From the NCBI GenBank assembly GCA_900544385.1, contig UQVD01000008.1, forward strand, positions 1 to 35,156: a stretch of 35,156 bases of DNA, given 5' to 3'. Position numbers and translations under genes: made by a program. Positions 16,474 to 25,500 of the stretch are shown here, in pieces. How positions within the stretch are numbered: the stretch's first letter is position 1; each line of letters starts with the position of its first letter. The notes below the pieces were generated by a model, which searched no databases, was not told the DNA's origin, and saw only the letters and a list, made by a program, of their open reading frames with translations. This DNA is from an uncultured Collinsella sp. Lineage in GTDB: Bacteria; Actinomycetota; Coriobacteriia; Coriobacteriales; Coriobacteriaceae.

Positions 16474-17553
16474 ATGCTTAGGATCGGTCTTCTTACTAGT
16501 GGCGGCGACTGCCAGGCGCTCAACGCCACCATGCGCGGCATCGTCAAAACGCTTATGACCAATAGCGAAGAACCTATCGAGATCTACGGTTTTGAGGACG
16601 GCTACCAGGGCCTTATCTACAGCAGGTTCCGCGTCATGACGCCCGCCGATTTTAGCGGTATCCTCACCCGCGGCGGCACCATCCTGGGCACGAGCCGCAC
16701 ACCGTTCAAGCGTCTGGATACCCCCGAGGCCGATGGTGTCGAGAAGGTGCCGGCGATGGTCCACACCTATCATAAGCTGCAGCTCGACTGTCTGTTTATG
16801 CTGGGCGGTAACGGCTCCACCAAGACCGCCAACCGCCTGCGCGAAGAGGGCCTCAACGTTATCGCCCTGCCCAAGACCATCGATAACGACACCTGGGGCA
16901 CCGAGCTGACGTTTGGCTTTACGAGCGCCATCGACGTCGCCACCAAGTGCATGGACGACATCCACACCACTGCCTCGAGTCACGGCCGCGTGTTCGTTAT
17001 CGAGATCATGGGCCACAAGGTCGGCTGGATTCCGCTGTACGCCGGCGTCGCGGGCGGCGCGGACGTCATCCTGATTCCCGAGATCCCCTACGACATGGAC
17101 AACGTCATCAAGACCATCGAACATCGCATGGAGACCGGCAGCCGCTTTACCATCGTGGCCGTCGCCGAGGGCGCTATCTCCAAGGAGGACGCGGCTCTGT
17201 CCAAGAAAGAGTACAAGAAGAAGCTCGCCGAGCGCACGAGCCCGTCGATTGTCTACGACATCGCCAAGGAGATTGAGACCAAGACCGGTCGCGAGACCCG
17301 CGTCGCCATCCCCGGCCACACGCAGCGCGGCGGCCAGCCCGACGCCCAGGACCGCATCTTTGCGACCCAGTGCGGCGTCGAGGCGGCACTCGGCTGCCTA
17401 CGCGGCGAGTTTGGCTACATGATTGCTCTGCGCGACGGCAAGATGTGCCACATGCCGCTCGAGGATGTCGCCGGCAAGCTCAAGTATGTCGACCCCCAGA
17501 GCGATCTGGTGCGTGAGGCCAAGGCGTTGGGCATCAGCTTCGGCGACGAATAG
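16474..17553 (+). CDS. pfkA: 6-phosphofructokinase (PfkA family, mixed-type active site)
   Basis: 359 residues, PfkA fold. It would phosphorylate fructose-6-phosphate in glycolysis. The nucleotide loop reads GGDCQALN, the diphosphate site GGNGS (111-115) and the catalytic loop PKTIDND (133-139, catalytic Asp137). In E. coli numbering it has Gly at 104 (ATP-type) but Lys at 124 (the PPi-type residue), a mix known from ATP-using group III enzymes of actinobacteria; residue 103 is Asn rather than Asp. ATP is the more likely donor, but the sequence does not settle it. GGAAGG lies before the ATG. A very long hairpin follows the gene. Confidence 0.93.
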   Translation: MLRIGLLTSGGDCQALNATMRGIVKTLMTNSEEPIEIYGFEDGYQGLIYSRFRVMTPADFSGILTRGGTILGTSRTPFKRLDTPEADGVEKVPAMVHTYHKLQLDCLFMLGGNGSTKTANRLREEGLNVIALPKTIDNDTWGTELTFGFTSAIDVATKCMDDIHTTASSHGRVFVIEIMGHKVGWIPLYAGVAGGADVILIPEIPYDMDNVIKTIEHRMETGSRFTIVAVAEGAISKEDAALSKKEYKKKLAERTSPSIVYDIAKEIETKTGRETRVAIPGHTQRGGQPDAQDRIFATQCGVEAALGCLRGEFGYMIALRDGKMCHMPLEDVAGKLKYVDPQSDLVREAKALGISFGDE

Positions 17554-17576
17554 CCTCGGCCGAAATCCATCCCATC

Positions 17577-17673
17577 GGGCCCTCCGACCCCGCCCGACGT
17601 ATTTCGATATGGCTCCTCCCTTGACTCCGTCAAAGGTCGCCAATCGAAATCGTCGGGCGGGGGCGGAGGGCCC
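17577..17673. terminator. Very long hairpin after pfkA
   Basis: About 31 bases at 17577-17608 pair with 17643-17673, with one mismatch and one bulge. The outer arms are GGGCCCTCCG and CGGAGGGCCC. The 34-nt loop contains a second small hairpin (TTGAC/GTCAA). TTCGTTT follows. It probably terminates pfkA but is far longer than needed, so it may be an inserted palindromic element. The stretch 17554-18131 holds no gene. Confidence 0.75.
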
Positions 17674-17734
17674 TTCGTTTACACACTCGCCGAGGCTATT
17701 CGTCTTCTTGCTGCGGGTGCCTGGCCTGAAATTC

Positions 17735-17801
17735 AGTTGCGGTGAAATAGTTCCTGCTTAGCCCGCAAATGGCTGAATCTAGGAACTATTCCACCGCAAC
17801 T
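17735..17801. repeat. Palindromic element A, copy 2
   Basis: Arms 17735-17755 and 17781-17801 pair over 21 positions with one mismatch (AGTTGCGGTGAAATAGTTCC), and the loop is 25 nt. The arms match copy 1 at 11371-11437 in all but one to two bases, while the loops differ. Confidence 0.85.
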
Positions 17802-17843
17802 TACGTATGATCGGAGCGGCTACAGCACAAGCATCGGCGTTCG

Positions 17844-18028
17844 TTTGATGGTCCGCCACGAAATGGGGCCATCTACTACGTTTAACTCGATGGGGCCAAC
17901 CATGACCGCCTTTTCGAAAATCGACAGGCCTTCTACCTGCGGTTTTGTTTTTTGTTTTCCCGGCATGGTTGAGGGTATCCAATTAAACATAGTAGATAGG
18001 CCCATTTTGTGGCATACGACCCATTCAA
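17844..18028. repeat. 185-nt imperfect inverted repeat (MITE-like)
   Basis: The arms, about 63-67 nt at 17844-17906 and 17962-18028, are roughly 70-75% complementary, for example GGCCATCTACTACGTTTAA against TTAAACATAGTAGATAGGCC. Both strands show short open frames with similar peptides (MGPSTTFN and MGLSTMFN), as expected when a sequence is folded back on itself; I do not call them genes. No transposase is seen. Confidence 0.7.
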
Positions 18029-18131
18029 GCCCTATCTCGAAGGCTAAAGAGAGCCTCTCATCCACGCCTGAGAGCGAAAAGCAAATAGAATAAAAGGCAA
18101 ATGAAAAGCCCGTTTGACGAGCGGAGGACAT

Positions 18132-18452
18132 ATGCGCGACGTAGCCGAAAGCGACTGGAAGCTGTTTAAGAAAACGCTTCCTCAATGGCAAGAACGTTAT
18201 ATGGAAAAGCTCATCGGCCAGTACGTTGAGATACTGAATGGCGACAGCGAAGCGTCCAGTAGATTTTGGGCACTAGAAGAGAGCCTCAATAGAGACAAGC
18301 TGTCCTCAGGCGTAATTGCAAACGACATTCGCCGCAGCACAATGCACCGCGAGATAGCCAATTTGCTTATCGACAGCGTGATCACCCTTGACGACCTTGA
18401 CGGTTTTACCGAGGACATTAAGAGCTATGCGCAACACTGGATTGGCCAGTAA
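18132..18452 (+). CDS. Small conserved helical protein of unknown function
   Basis: 106 residues, charged and predicted all-helical, no membrane segment or Cys. It begins MRDVAESDWKLFKKTLPQWQ and contains FWALEESLNRDK and ITLDDLDGFTED. I recall similar small proteins in many gut Firmicutes and Actinobacteria, sometimes mislabelled as multidrug transporters, but know no function. GGAGGA lies three bases before this ATG; an in-frame ATG six codons earlier lacks such a site. A terminator follows. It stands alone between repeat elements. Confidence 0.75.
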   Translation: MRDVAESDWKLFKKTLPQWQERYMEKLIGQYVEILNGDSEASSRFWALEESLNRDKLSSGVIANDIRRSTMHREIANLLIDSVITLDDLDGFTEDIKSYAQHWIGQ

Positions 18453-18487
18453 GAGCACCGAACGACAAACATCCCCAGCAAAACGGG

Positions 18488-18525
18488 GCAAACGCCGGGC
18501 CACCTATAGGCTGCCCGGCGTTTGC
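18488..18525. terminator. Terminator after the small helical protein gene
   Basis: A perfect 13-bp stem pairs GCAAACGCCGGGC (18488-18500) with its complement at 18513-18525, with a 12-nt loop. Element B copy 3 follows within 4 bp. Confidence 0.8.
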
Positions 18526-18528
18526 CCA

Positions 18529-18570
18529 GATAAAACCTGCCAAAATAAACCTGTCCCTTTTTGGCAGGTT
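18529..18570 (+). repeat. Palindromic element B, copy 3 (intact)
   Basis: Arms AACCTGCCAAAA (18534-18545) and TTTTGGCAGGTT (18559-18570) are perfect, and the loop carries AAACCTGTCCC. The right end overlaps the stop codon of the reverse FtsX permease gene by two bases. Confidence 0.9.
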
Positions 18571-21334
18571 ACTCGGCACTCTTGAGGGCGCCGACCATGT
18601 CGATCCTATTGAGGGTACGATTGGTAGCGAGGTTGACGATAAACGTAAAGCCAAAGGAAAGCACCACGGCGAGCACGTAGCTTAGCGGCTCGACCTCGAC
18701 ATCAAAGTACAGCGACGGCATCTGCAAAATGTACGTAAAACTCTCGGCCAGCAAGCCGCCCAGCGGCACGCCCAGCGCAGCGCCAATCGCTGTGAGGATC
18801 AACGTCTCCTTGTTGACGTAATGGTGCACCTCGCCGCGGCGGAAGCCCAGCACCTTGATGGTTGCCAGTTCGCGCTTGCGCTCCGAAATATTGGTGTTGG
18901 ACAGCGTAAACACCACCACAAACGACAGGCACGCCGCCATAAAGGTCACGAGCACCACGACGGAATTGATAATTGTAAAGTTCGCTTCATAGTTTTCCCA
19001 ATGCTCGGCCGTACTCGAAATCGTAAGCCAACCGTCACTCTTAAGATTCTTGCTAAACGCAATCTGGTCGGCCGACGAACCCTTAAGCAGCACAAAGACG
19101 CCGTTAAGACGTGCGCTTCGACCGAACGCGCGCTCATAGGTGCCCTGCGTCATGTAAAGCGTGTTGCCCAGATAGTTAAGCGAAATGTCGCTGACTTTGA
19201 CCTTGGCAACATTGAGCGACGAATCCTGGACGTGAGCCGTATCGCCCGGCTGAATCCCCAGTACCAGCTGTGAACTTTTGCTCAGATACACGTCTCCGTC
19301 ACGCAAAGACAGCGGCTCTTTGGACTCATCCTCCAGGCGCACGTAATCGCCCAAGTCACTCGTGCGGTCATCGGGCACCACGATCAGCTGCACGGTCTCG
19401 CTCTTGCCGCCAAACGTAAAGGTGACGTTGTCGGTCATAATCGGCAGGGTCGAGGTCACGGTCACGTTGAAATCATTGGCCGCGCTGCGCTCATCCAATG
19501 CCGCGCACGTCTGCGAAAAATCGTCGGGATTGGCGACCGCCAGCAGGTCGTAGCGCGTGATATGCCCGTACTGTTTGGGCGAAAGCGCCACCGACGTGTC
19601 GCGAATGCCCATACCGCAGATCACGAGCGCCGTGCAGCCGGCGATACCGAAGATGGTCATAAAAGCGCGCTTTTTGTAGCGGAACAGGTTACGTGCTGCC
19701 ACCTTGTTCAAAAAGCCCATGCGGCGCCAGATAAAGCCGATGCGCTCAAGCAAGATGCGAGAGCCGGCGCGTGGGGCCTTGGGACGCATGAGCGAGGCCG
19801 GGGTCTCGGCCATCTCGTGGCGGCAGGCGATAATCGTAGCGCCCACCACGCCCACGGCAAACAGCGCCACCGAGACGATTGAGGACACGATGTCGTACGA
19901 GAGCAGCATCTGGGGCAGCGAGTACATGTCGTCGAACACCGTAAACAGGAACAGCGGCAGGCCCACAAATCCGATGATGTTGCCGAGCACGCCGCCGATC
20001 AGACATGCCCACAGCGCATAGTCCACGTATTTGGACAGGATGCGCTCGCGTGAATAGCCAAGCGCCTTGTACAGGCCAATAAGCGTGCGCTCCTCCTCGA
20101 CCATGCGCGTGGCGGTGGTAAGACTGATGAGCACAGCGACGACAAAGAAGATAAATGGGAAAACCGTGGCGATGGCCTCGATCGAAGAACTGTCGCTCTC
20201 GACGCTCGAGTAGCTTGCGATGTTACCGCGGTCCTGAATGTACCAGGTGCATTCGCCCAGATCGGAAAGCTCGGCGCGGGCATCGGCAAAATGCTGGTCG
20301 GCGGCGGCGCGGCGCTGGTCCAACTCGGCCTGAGCCTGGACGCGTTCCTCGCTGCCCTCGGCCATACGGTTGATGTTATCCTGCTCGATCCCAAAGAGCA
20401 TGGCGGCCTGACGCTCGGCCGTATCCAAGCTTGTCGGCGTGTCAACCGTCAACTCCTGGACGCGCGCCTTCTCACGCTCCTCGCGGATCTTCTCGATATT
20501 GCCTTTGACCTCGTTGATCTTTGTCGTGTAGGCATCTGAATAGGAGTTAAGACTCTTGGCTCCCTCGACGATCACGTGGACTGCGGAGTAGGAAGAAGAT
20601 GTCGCGGCATCCTCGCTCACATAGAACTTATAGTCCGCAGCCGAAGCAGCGCGAAAGGCGTTGACTGTCGAGTCGGAGCTCACGTCGGTAGGATCGAGGA
20701 CCTCGGCCGTAATGGTATACTCGCCCGCGGCAAACTGATCCTTGGCGCTTTGGTTTGACGAGCTCGCGTCATTGGCGGCAAAACTCACGGTATCGCCGAG
20801 CTTTTTGCCCGAAGCCTTCAGGAACTTCGAAGTCACCGCGACCTCGTCGGCGCTCTCGGGCAAATCGCCGCTCACCAGCACCGGCTGATCGATGTTCTCC
20901 TTGGAAAGACTCTGCACGACCACGCGCTCGCGCGTTGTGCCCACGGCGGTGTAGGCGGTCTCGGTGTAGATACCCTCGGCCGTCTCGACGCCGTCAACCT
21001 CTTGGATAGCCGCGAGATCGTCGCGCGTAAGGCCGTAGGTCGACTGCACGTTAATGTCATAGACATTCTGCTGGTCAAAATAGGCGTCGACCGAATCGCA
21101 CAGGTCCTCGCAACCCGCCTTAAGGCCGCACATCACGCTCACGCCAAGCGCAGTGATGACCACAATGGACAAGAAGCGTTTAAGACTGCCGCGGATTGTG
21201 CGGTAGATGCCACGGCGAAAAACCGTCGGCACCATATCGTTTGAGCTTTGAGCGGTACGGTATGTCGCGAACTCCCGGTCGCGACCCGCGTGCTCCGTAT
21301 CGTGGTTTTGGCTGTTTTGGCGATCTTGGTCCAT
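18569..21334 (-). CDS. ABC transporter permease, two FtsX domains (MacB-like)
   Basis: About 921 residues. A first membrane span (FLSIVVITALGVSVMCGL) is followed by an external domain rich in Ala/Ser/Asp, and a Glu/Arg-rich coiled coil. Then comes an FtsX domain with several spans and the ERTLIGLYKALGYSRERIL coupling loop. A second external domain and a C-terminal FtsX domain (TLSNTNISERKRELATIKVL) complete it. This two-FtsX layout is typical of exporters or mechanotransmitters acting on lipoproteins, peptides or cell-wall enzymes. The ATPase gene lies immediately upstream and overlaps or abuts it. The ATG at 21334 is used here; a GTG at 21346, overlapping the ATPase stop, is an alternative. 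The substrate is unknown. Confidence 0.9.
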   Translation of the reverse strand: MDQDRQNSQNHDTEHAGRDREFATYRTAQSSNDMVPTVFRRGIYRTIRGSLKRFLSIVVITALGVSVMCGLKAGCEDLCDSVDAYFDQQNVYDINVQSTYGLTRDDLAAIQEVDGVETAEGIYTETAYTAVGTTRERVVVQSLSKENIDQPVLVSGDLPESADEVAVTSKFLKASGKKLGDTVSFAANDASSSNQSAKDQFAAGEYTITAEVLDPTDVSSDSTVNAFRAASAADYKFYVSEDAATSSSYSAVHVIVEGAKSLNSYSDAYTTKINEVKGNIEKIREEREKARVQELTVDTPTSLDTAERQAAMLFGIEQDNINRMAEGSEERVQAQAELDQRRAAADQHFADARAELSDLGECTWYIQDRGNIASYSSVESDSSSIEAIATVFPFIFFVVAVLISLTTATRMVEEERTLIGLYKALGYSRERILSKYVDYALWACLIGGVLGNIIGFVGLPLFLFTVFDDMYSLPQMLLSYDIVSSIVSVALFAVGVVGATIIACRHEMAETPASLMRPKAPRAGSRILLERIGFIWRRMGFLNKVAARNLFRYKKRAFMTIFGIAGCTALVICGMGIRDTSVALSPKQYGHITRYDLLAVANPDDFSQTCAALDERSAANDFNVTVTSTLPIMTDNVTFTFGGKSETVQLIVVPDDRTSDLGDYVRLEDESKEPLSLRDGDVYLSKSSQLVLGIQPGDTAHVQDSSLNVAKVKVSDISLNYLGNTLYMTQGTYERAFGRSARLNGVFVLLKGSSADQIAFSKNLKSDGWLTISSTAEHWENYEANFTIINSVVVLVTFMAACLSFVVVFTLSNTNISERKRELATIKVLGFRRGEVHHYVNKETLILTAIGAALGVPLGGLLAESFTYILQMPSLYFDVEVEPLSYVLAVVLSFGFTFIVNLATNRTLNRIDMVGALKSAE

Positions 21335-21339
21335 GGGCG

Positions 21340-22041
21340 CTACCACTCGATCGTCTCGATAGGCACGGGATTTTGCTGGACCGTCTCGCTCTCCACGCGG
21401 CCGCTTTTAAAGCGAATCAGGCGATCGGCCATGGGCGCCAGCGCGGAGTTGTGGGTGATGATAATGACCGTGATGCCTTGCTTGCGGCAAGTGTCCTGCA
21501 GCAGCTGCAGGATCTGCTTGCCGGTTTTGTAGTCGAGTGCACCCGTGGGCTCGTCGCACAAAAGCAGCTTGGGGTTCTTGGCCAGCGCGCGGGCGATGGA
21601 CACGCGCTGCTGCTCGCCGCCCGAAAGCTGCGCGGGGAAGTTGGCGAGGCGCTCGCCCAGGCCAACCTGGCGAAGCGTTTGCTCGGCATCGAGCGAATCA
21701 GGGCAGATTTGCGCCGCGAGCTCGACGTTTTCGAGCGCCGTCAAGTTGGGGACCAAATTGTAGAACTGGAAGACAAAGCCGACGTCGGCGCGGCGGTACT
21801 CCACGAGCTGCGCCTCGTTGGCAGAGCTCACGTCGCGCCCATCCACCGTCACGGTACCGGAGGTTACCGTATCCATGCCGCCCAGAATGTTGAGGGCCGT
21901 GGTCTTGCCGGCACCCGAAGCACCCAAAATAATGGCGAGTTCGCCGCGCTCGACCGTAAAACTCGCGCCGTCGAGCGCATGAATGCGGGCGTCGCCCTCG
22001 CCGTATGCTTTGATGACGTCTTTGAATTCGATATAGGCCAT
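21340..22041 (-). CDS. ABC transporter ATP-binding protein (LolD/MacB type)
   Basis: 233 residues. Walker A is GASGAGKTT (40-48). The Q-loop region is FVFQFYNLVPNLTALENVELA, typical of the LolD/MacB/FtsE group. The signature is LSGGEQQR (139-146), Walker B ends CDEP and the switch His is in IITHN (His197). All ATPase residues are present. It powers the large FtsX-type permease encoded immediately downstream. Palindromic element B (copy 4) lies 55 bp upstream, in the likely promoter region. Confidence 0.95.
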   Translation of the reverse strand: MAYIEFKDVIKAYGEGDARIHALDGASFTVERGELAIILGASGAGKTTALNILGGMDTVTSGTVTVDGRDVSSANEAQLVEYRRADVGFVFQFYNLVPNLTALENVELAAQICPDSLDAEQTLRQVGLGERLANFPAQLSGGEQQRVSIARALAKNPKLLLCDEPTGALDYKTGKQILQLLQDTCRKQGITVIIITHNSALAPMADRLIRFKSGRVESETVQQNPVPIETIEW

Positions 22042-22095
22042 CGATCAATTCCCATCTGGTCGGATAACTCTTTAGTATTACCCATTTCGCGCCGA

Positions 22096-22140
22096 TCAAA
22101 AAGGGACAGGTTTATTTTGGCAGGTTTTATATGGGGAAAC
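22096..22140 (-). repeat. Palindromic element B, copy 4 (inverted)
   Basis: On the minus strand it reads ATAAAACCTGCCAAAATAAA then CCTGTCCCTTTTT. The second arm has been lost. The surrounding gap 22042-22579 otherwise holds the LexA-type site and the GyrI-like remnant. Confidence 0.85.
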
Positions 22141-22242
22141 GGAAGCTATAGATGAGACGCCGGGAAGGCAGAGAAATCATCGACGGGGTCAGGACAACCG
22201 CCAAACACAACGCACGCATCTCTATCTGTCAGCCAAATCATT

Positions 22243-22271
22243 CGAACAGCTGTTCGTTTCTATGATATGAT
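22243..22271 (+). promoter_or_regulatory. LexA-type (SOS) operator with -10 box
   Basis: CGAACAGCTGTTCG at 22243-22256 is a perfect 14-nt palindrome of the CGAAC-N4-GTTCG form used by LexA in Gram-positive bacteria. TATGAT boxes at 22261-22266 and 22266-22271 follow directly, so bound repressor would cover the -35 region. The first reading frame downstream is the truncated GyrI-like remnant, and cas9 follows with no clear terminator between. Confidence 0.6.
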
Positions 22272-22314
22272 TCCGCTATCCAAGCAGGCTGATACGACGC
22301 AGAAAGGCGCCAAC

Positions 22315-22452
22315 ATGGCGTTCGACTTTAAGAAGGAATGCAAGGAGCTCTACAAACCTGCAAGCAAGCCGAGCATCGTAACTGTCCCGCCATTCAATCT
22401 CAGGGCGGGATTCAGTCGGGATTCAGTTTCAACAAACGGCATCATCCGGTAA
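22315..22452 (+). pseudogene. Truncated GyrI-like small-molecule-binding protein
   Basis: ATG with AAAGG upstream encodes MAFDFKKECKELYKPASKPS and IVTVPPFN, which matches the start of GyrI-like domain proteins (normally about 200 residues) in my memory of that family. Similarity stops after about 29 residues; the remaining codons to the stop at 22452 look unrelated. An 11-bp tandem duplication (CGGGATTCAGT at 22406-22416 and 22417-22427) lies right after the break. The body of the gene is gone, replaced by the CRISPR-Cas locus. Confidence 0.6.
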
Positions 22453-22547
22453 CCGATATGTAAGGCTGTATAAATCATTTCCATTTGCCTAACAAAATGA
22501 CCGCTCGGCTAACAAGCTCGGCCCATGTCCCCACGCGATGGTACTGT

Positions 22548-22573
22548 TCTCTAGAGTTCTTATTAGAGAGGGG
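22548..22573 (+). promoter_or_regulatory. Hairpin overlapping the cas9 ribosome binding site
   Basis: TCTCTA (22548-22553) pairs with TAGAGA (22564-22569) around a 10-nt loop. The second arm forms part of the purine-rich ribosome site AGAGAGGGG at 22565-22573. The stem is short, so any effect on translation is a guess. Confidence 0.3.
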
Positions 22574-22579
22574 TGCTCC

Positions 22580-25500
22580 ATGGAGATCACCATCAATCGC
22601 GAAATTGGGAAGCTCGGACTTCCCAGGCATCTTGTGCTTGGCATGGATCCAGGAATTGCAAGCTGCGGATTCGCACTTATCGACACAGCTAATCATGAAA
22701 TCCTGGATTTGGGCGTCAGATTATTTGACTCTCCAACTCATCCTAAAACGGGCCAAAGTCTTGCGGTTATTCGCAGGGGCTTCCGCTCTACCCGTCGAAA
22801 CATTGACCGTACCCAGGCGCGCCTGAAGCACTGTCTCCAAGTCCTCAAGGCTTATGGCCTCATCCCCCAAGACGCCACCAAAGAGTACTTCCACACCACA
22901 AAAGGCGACAAGCAGCCGCTCAAGCTTCGCGTTGATGGGCTTGACCGCCTGCTCAACGATCGCGAGTGGGCGCTAGTCCTATACTCCCTCTGCAAGCGCC
23001 GTGGATACATCCCCCACGGAGAAGGCAATCAGGATAAATCAAGCGAAGGCGGCAAGGTTCTATCTGCCCTTGCGGCCAACAAGGAAGCAATTGCGGAGAC
23101 CTCGTGCCGCACCGTTGGCGAATGGCTCGCTCAGCAGCCTCAAAGTCGCAATCGTGGCGGCAATTACGACAAGTGTGTAACGCACGCCCAGCTTATCGAA
23201 GAAACTCATATCCTATTTGATGCTCAACGCTCCTTTGGCTCCAAATACGCTTCGCCGGAATTTGAGGCCGCATATATCGAAGTTTGCGATTGGGAGCGTT
23301 CGCGCAAAGACTTCGACCGCCGCACGTATGACCTCGTTGGCCACTGCTCATACTTCCCAACAGAAAAACGAGCTGCACGCTGCACGCTTACGAGCGAACT
23401 CGTTTCAGCCTATGGCGCACTCGGCAACATCACCATCATCCACGAAAACGGGACCTCTCGCGCCCTGAGCGCAACGGAGCGCGATGAGTGCATTGCAATC
23501 CTGTTCTCGTGCGAGCCAATTCGAGGCAACAAAGATTGTGCTGTTAAATTCGGCGCCCTCAGAAAAGCGCTCGACCTTAGTTCCGGCGATTACTTTAAGG
23601 GAGTTCCAGCTGCCGACGAAAAAACGCGCGAGGTGTACAAGCCCAAGGGATGGCGCGTGCTCCGCAATACCCTCAATGCAACCAACCCCATTCTCCTGCA
23701 GCGTTTGTGCGATGACCGCAATCTCGCCGATGCCGTTATGGAGGCGGTGGCATACTCTTCAGCCCTCCCCGTACTCCAAGAGCAGCTTCAGGGGCTACCG
23801 CTTTCGAAAGCGGAGATCGAGGCGCTCTGTAGGCTTCCCTATTCATCCAAAGCTCTTAACGGCTATGGCAACCGTTCCAAAAAAGCACTCGACATGCTGC
23901 TCGATTGCCTCGAGGAGCCCGAGGTCCTCAACCTTACGCAGGCCGAAAATGACTGTGGCCTGCTGGGACTTCGCATCGCTGGCGCCCAGCTCGAGCGCTC
24001 CGATCGCCTGATGCCCTATGAGACCTGGATCGAACGTACCGGTCGAACAAATAACAATCCCGTCGTCATTCGCGCCATGTCGCAAATGCGAAAAGTGGTC
24101 AACGCCATCTGCCGCAAGTGGGGCGTGCCAAACGAAATCCACGTTGAGCTTGATCGAGAGCTCAGGTTGCCTCAGCGCGCAAAAGACGAGATTGCCAAGG
24201 CCAATAAGAAGAACGAGAAAAATCGCGAGCGCATTGCCGGGCAAATCGCTGAGCTGCGTGGCTGCACGGCAGATGAGGTCACGGGCAAACAGATAGAGAA
24301 GTACCGCCTGTGGGAAGAGCAGGAATGCTTCGACCTTTACACGGGCGCTAAAATCGAAGTCGATCGCCTAATTAGCGACGACACCTACACGCAGATTGAC
24401 CACATCCTGCCGTTCTCTCGCACGGGAGAAAACTCACGCAACAACAAAGTCCTGGTCCTCGCCAAAAGCAATCAGGATAAACGCGAACAGACACCTTACG
24501 AATGGATGTCCCACGACGGTGCGCCTTCATGGGATGCTTTTGAACGTCGCGTTCAGGAAAACCAGAAACTCAGCCGTCGCAAAAAGAACTTCCTGCTGGA
24601 AAAAGACCTTGATACCAAGGAAGGCGAATTCTTAGCACGCAGCTTCACCGACACCGCCTATATGTCGCGAGAAGTATGCGCTTACCTCGCCGACTGCCTG
24701 CTGTTCCCCGATGATGGCGCAAAGGCACATGTTGTTCCTACCACTGGCAGAGCGACCGCATGGCTGCGTCGCAGGTGGGGGCTTAACTTTGGTTCGAATG
24801 GCGAAAAAGACCGCTCGGACGATCGTCACCATGCCACCGATGCTTGTGTGATTGCAGCATGTAGTCGAAGCCTCGTGATTAAAACCGCTCGAATCAACCA
24901 AGAGACACACTGGAGCATAACCAGAGGTATGAACGAGACCCAACGCCGCGATGCCATCATGAAGGCTCTCGAAAGTGTTATGCCCTGGGAAACCTTTGCG
25001 AACGAAGTACGCGCGGCGCACGATTTCGTCGTACCCACCCGCTTTGTTCCGCGTAAGGGAAAGGGCGAGTTGTTCGAGCAGACGGTCTATCGCTATGCCG
25101 GCGTTAATGCACAGGGCAAAGACATTGCTCGCAAGGCGAGCTCCGATAAGGACATCGTCATGGGCAACGCCGTTGTGTCGGCAGACGAGAAGTCGGTCAT
25201 CAAGGTGAGCGAAATGCTGTGTCTGAGGCTCTGGCATGACCCGGAGGCCAAGAAGGGGCAGGGCGCTTGGTACGCAGACCCCGTCTATAAGGCGGATATT
25301 CCTGCACTTAAGGATGGGACGTATGTGCCCAGGATTGCGAAGCAAAAATATGGGCGGAAGGTCTGGAAAGCCGTTCCCAATAGCGCTTTAACTCAAAAAC
25401 CACTCGAAATATATCTGGGTGACCTCATTAAAGTCGGGGATAAGCTCGGTCGCTACAATGGCTACAACATTGCAACGGCCAATTGGTCCTTTGTTGACGC

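Noticed and set aside
17820..18191. 123-residue reverse and 82-residue forward frames
   Set aside because: Both translate an imperfect inverted repeat, which explains their similar peptides; neither has a good start.
22440..22579. tracrRNA upstream of cas9
   Set aside because: I looked for an anti-repeat here, a common place, and found none; the convincing one is at 27885-27918.
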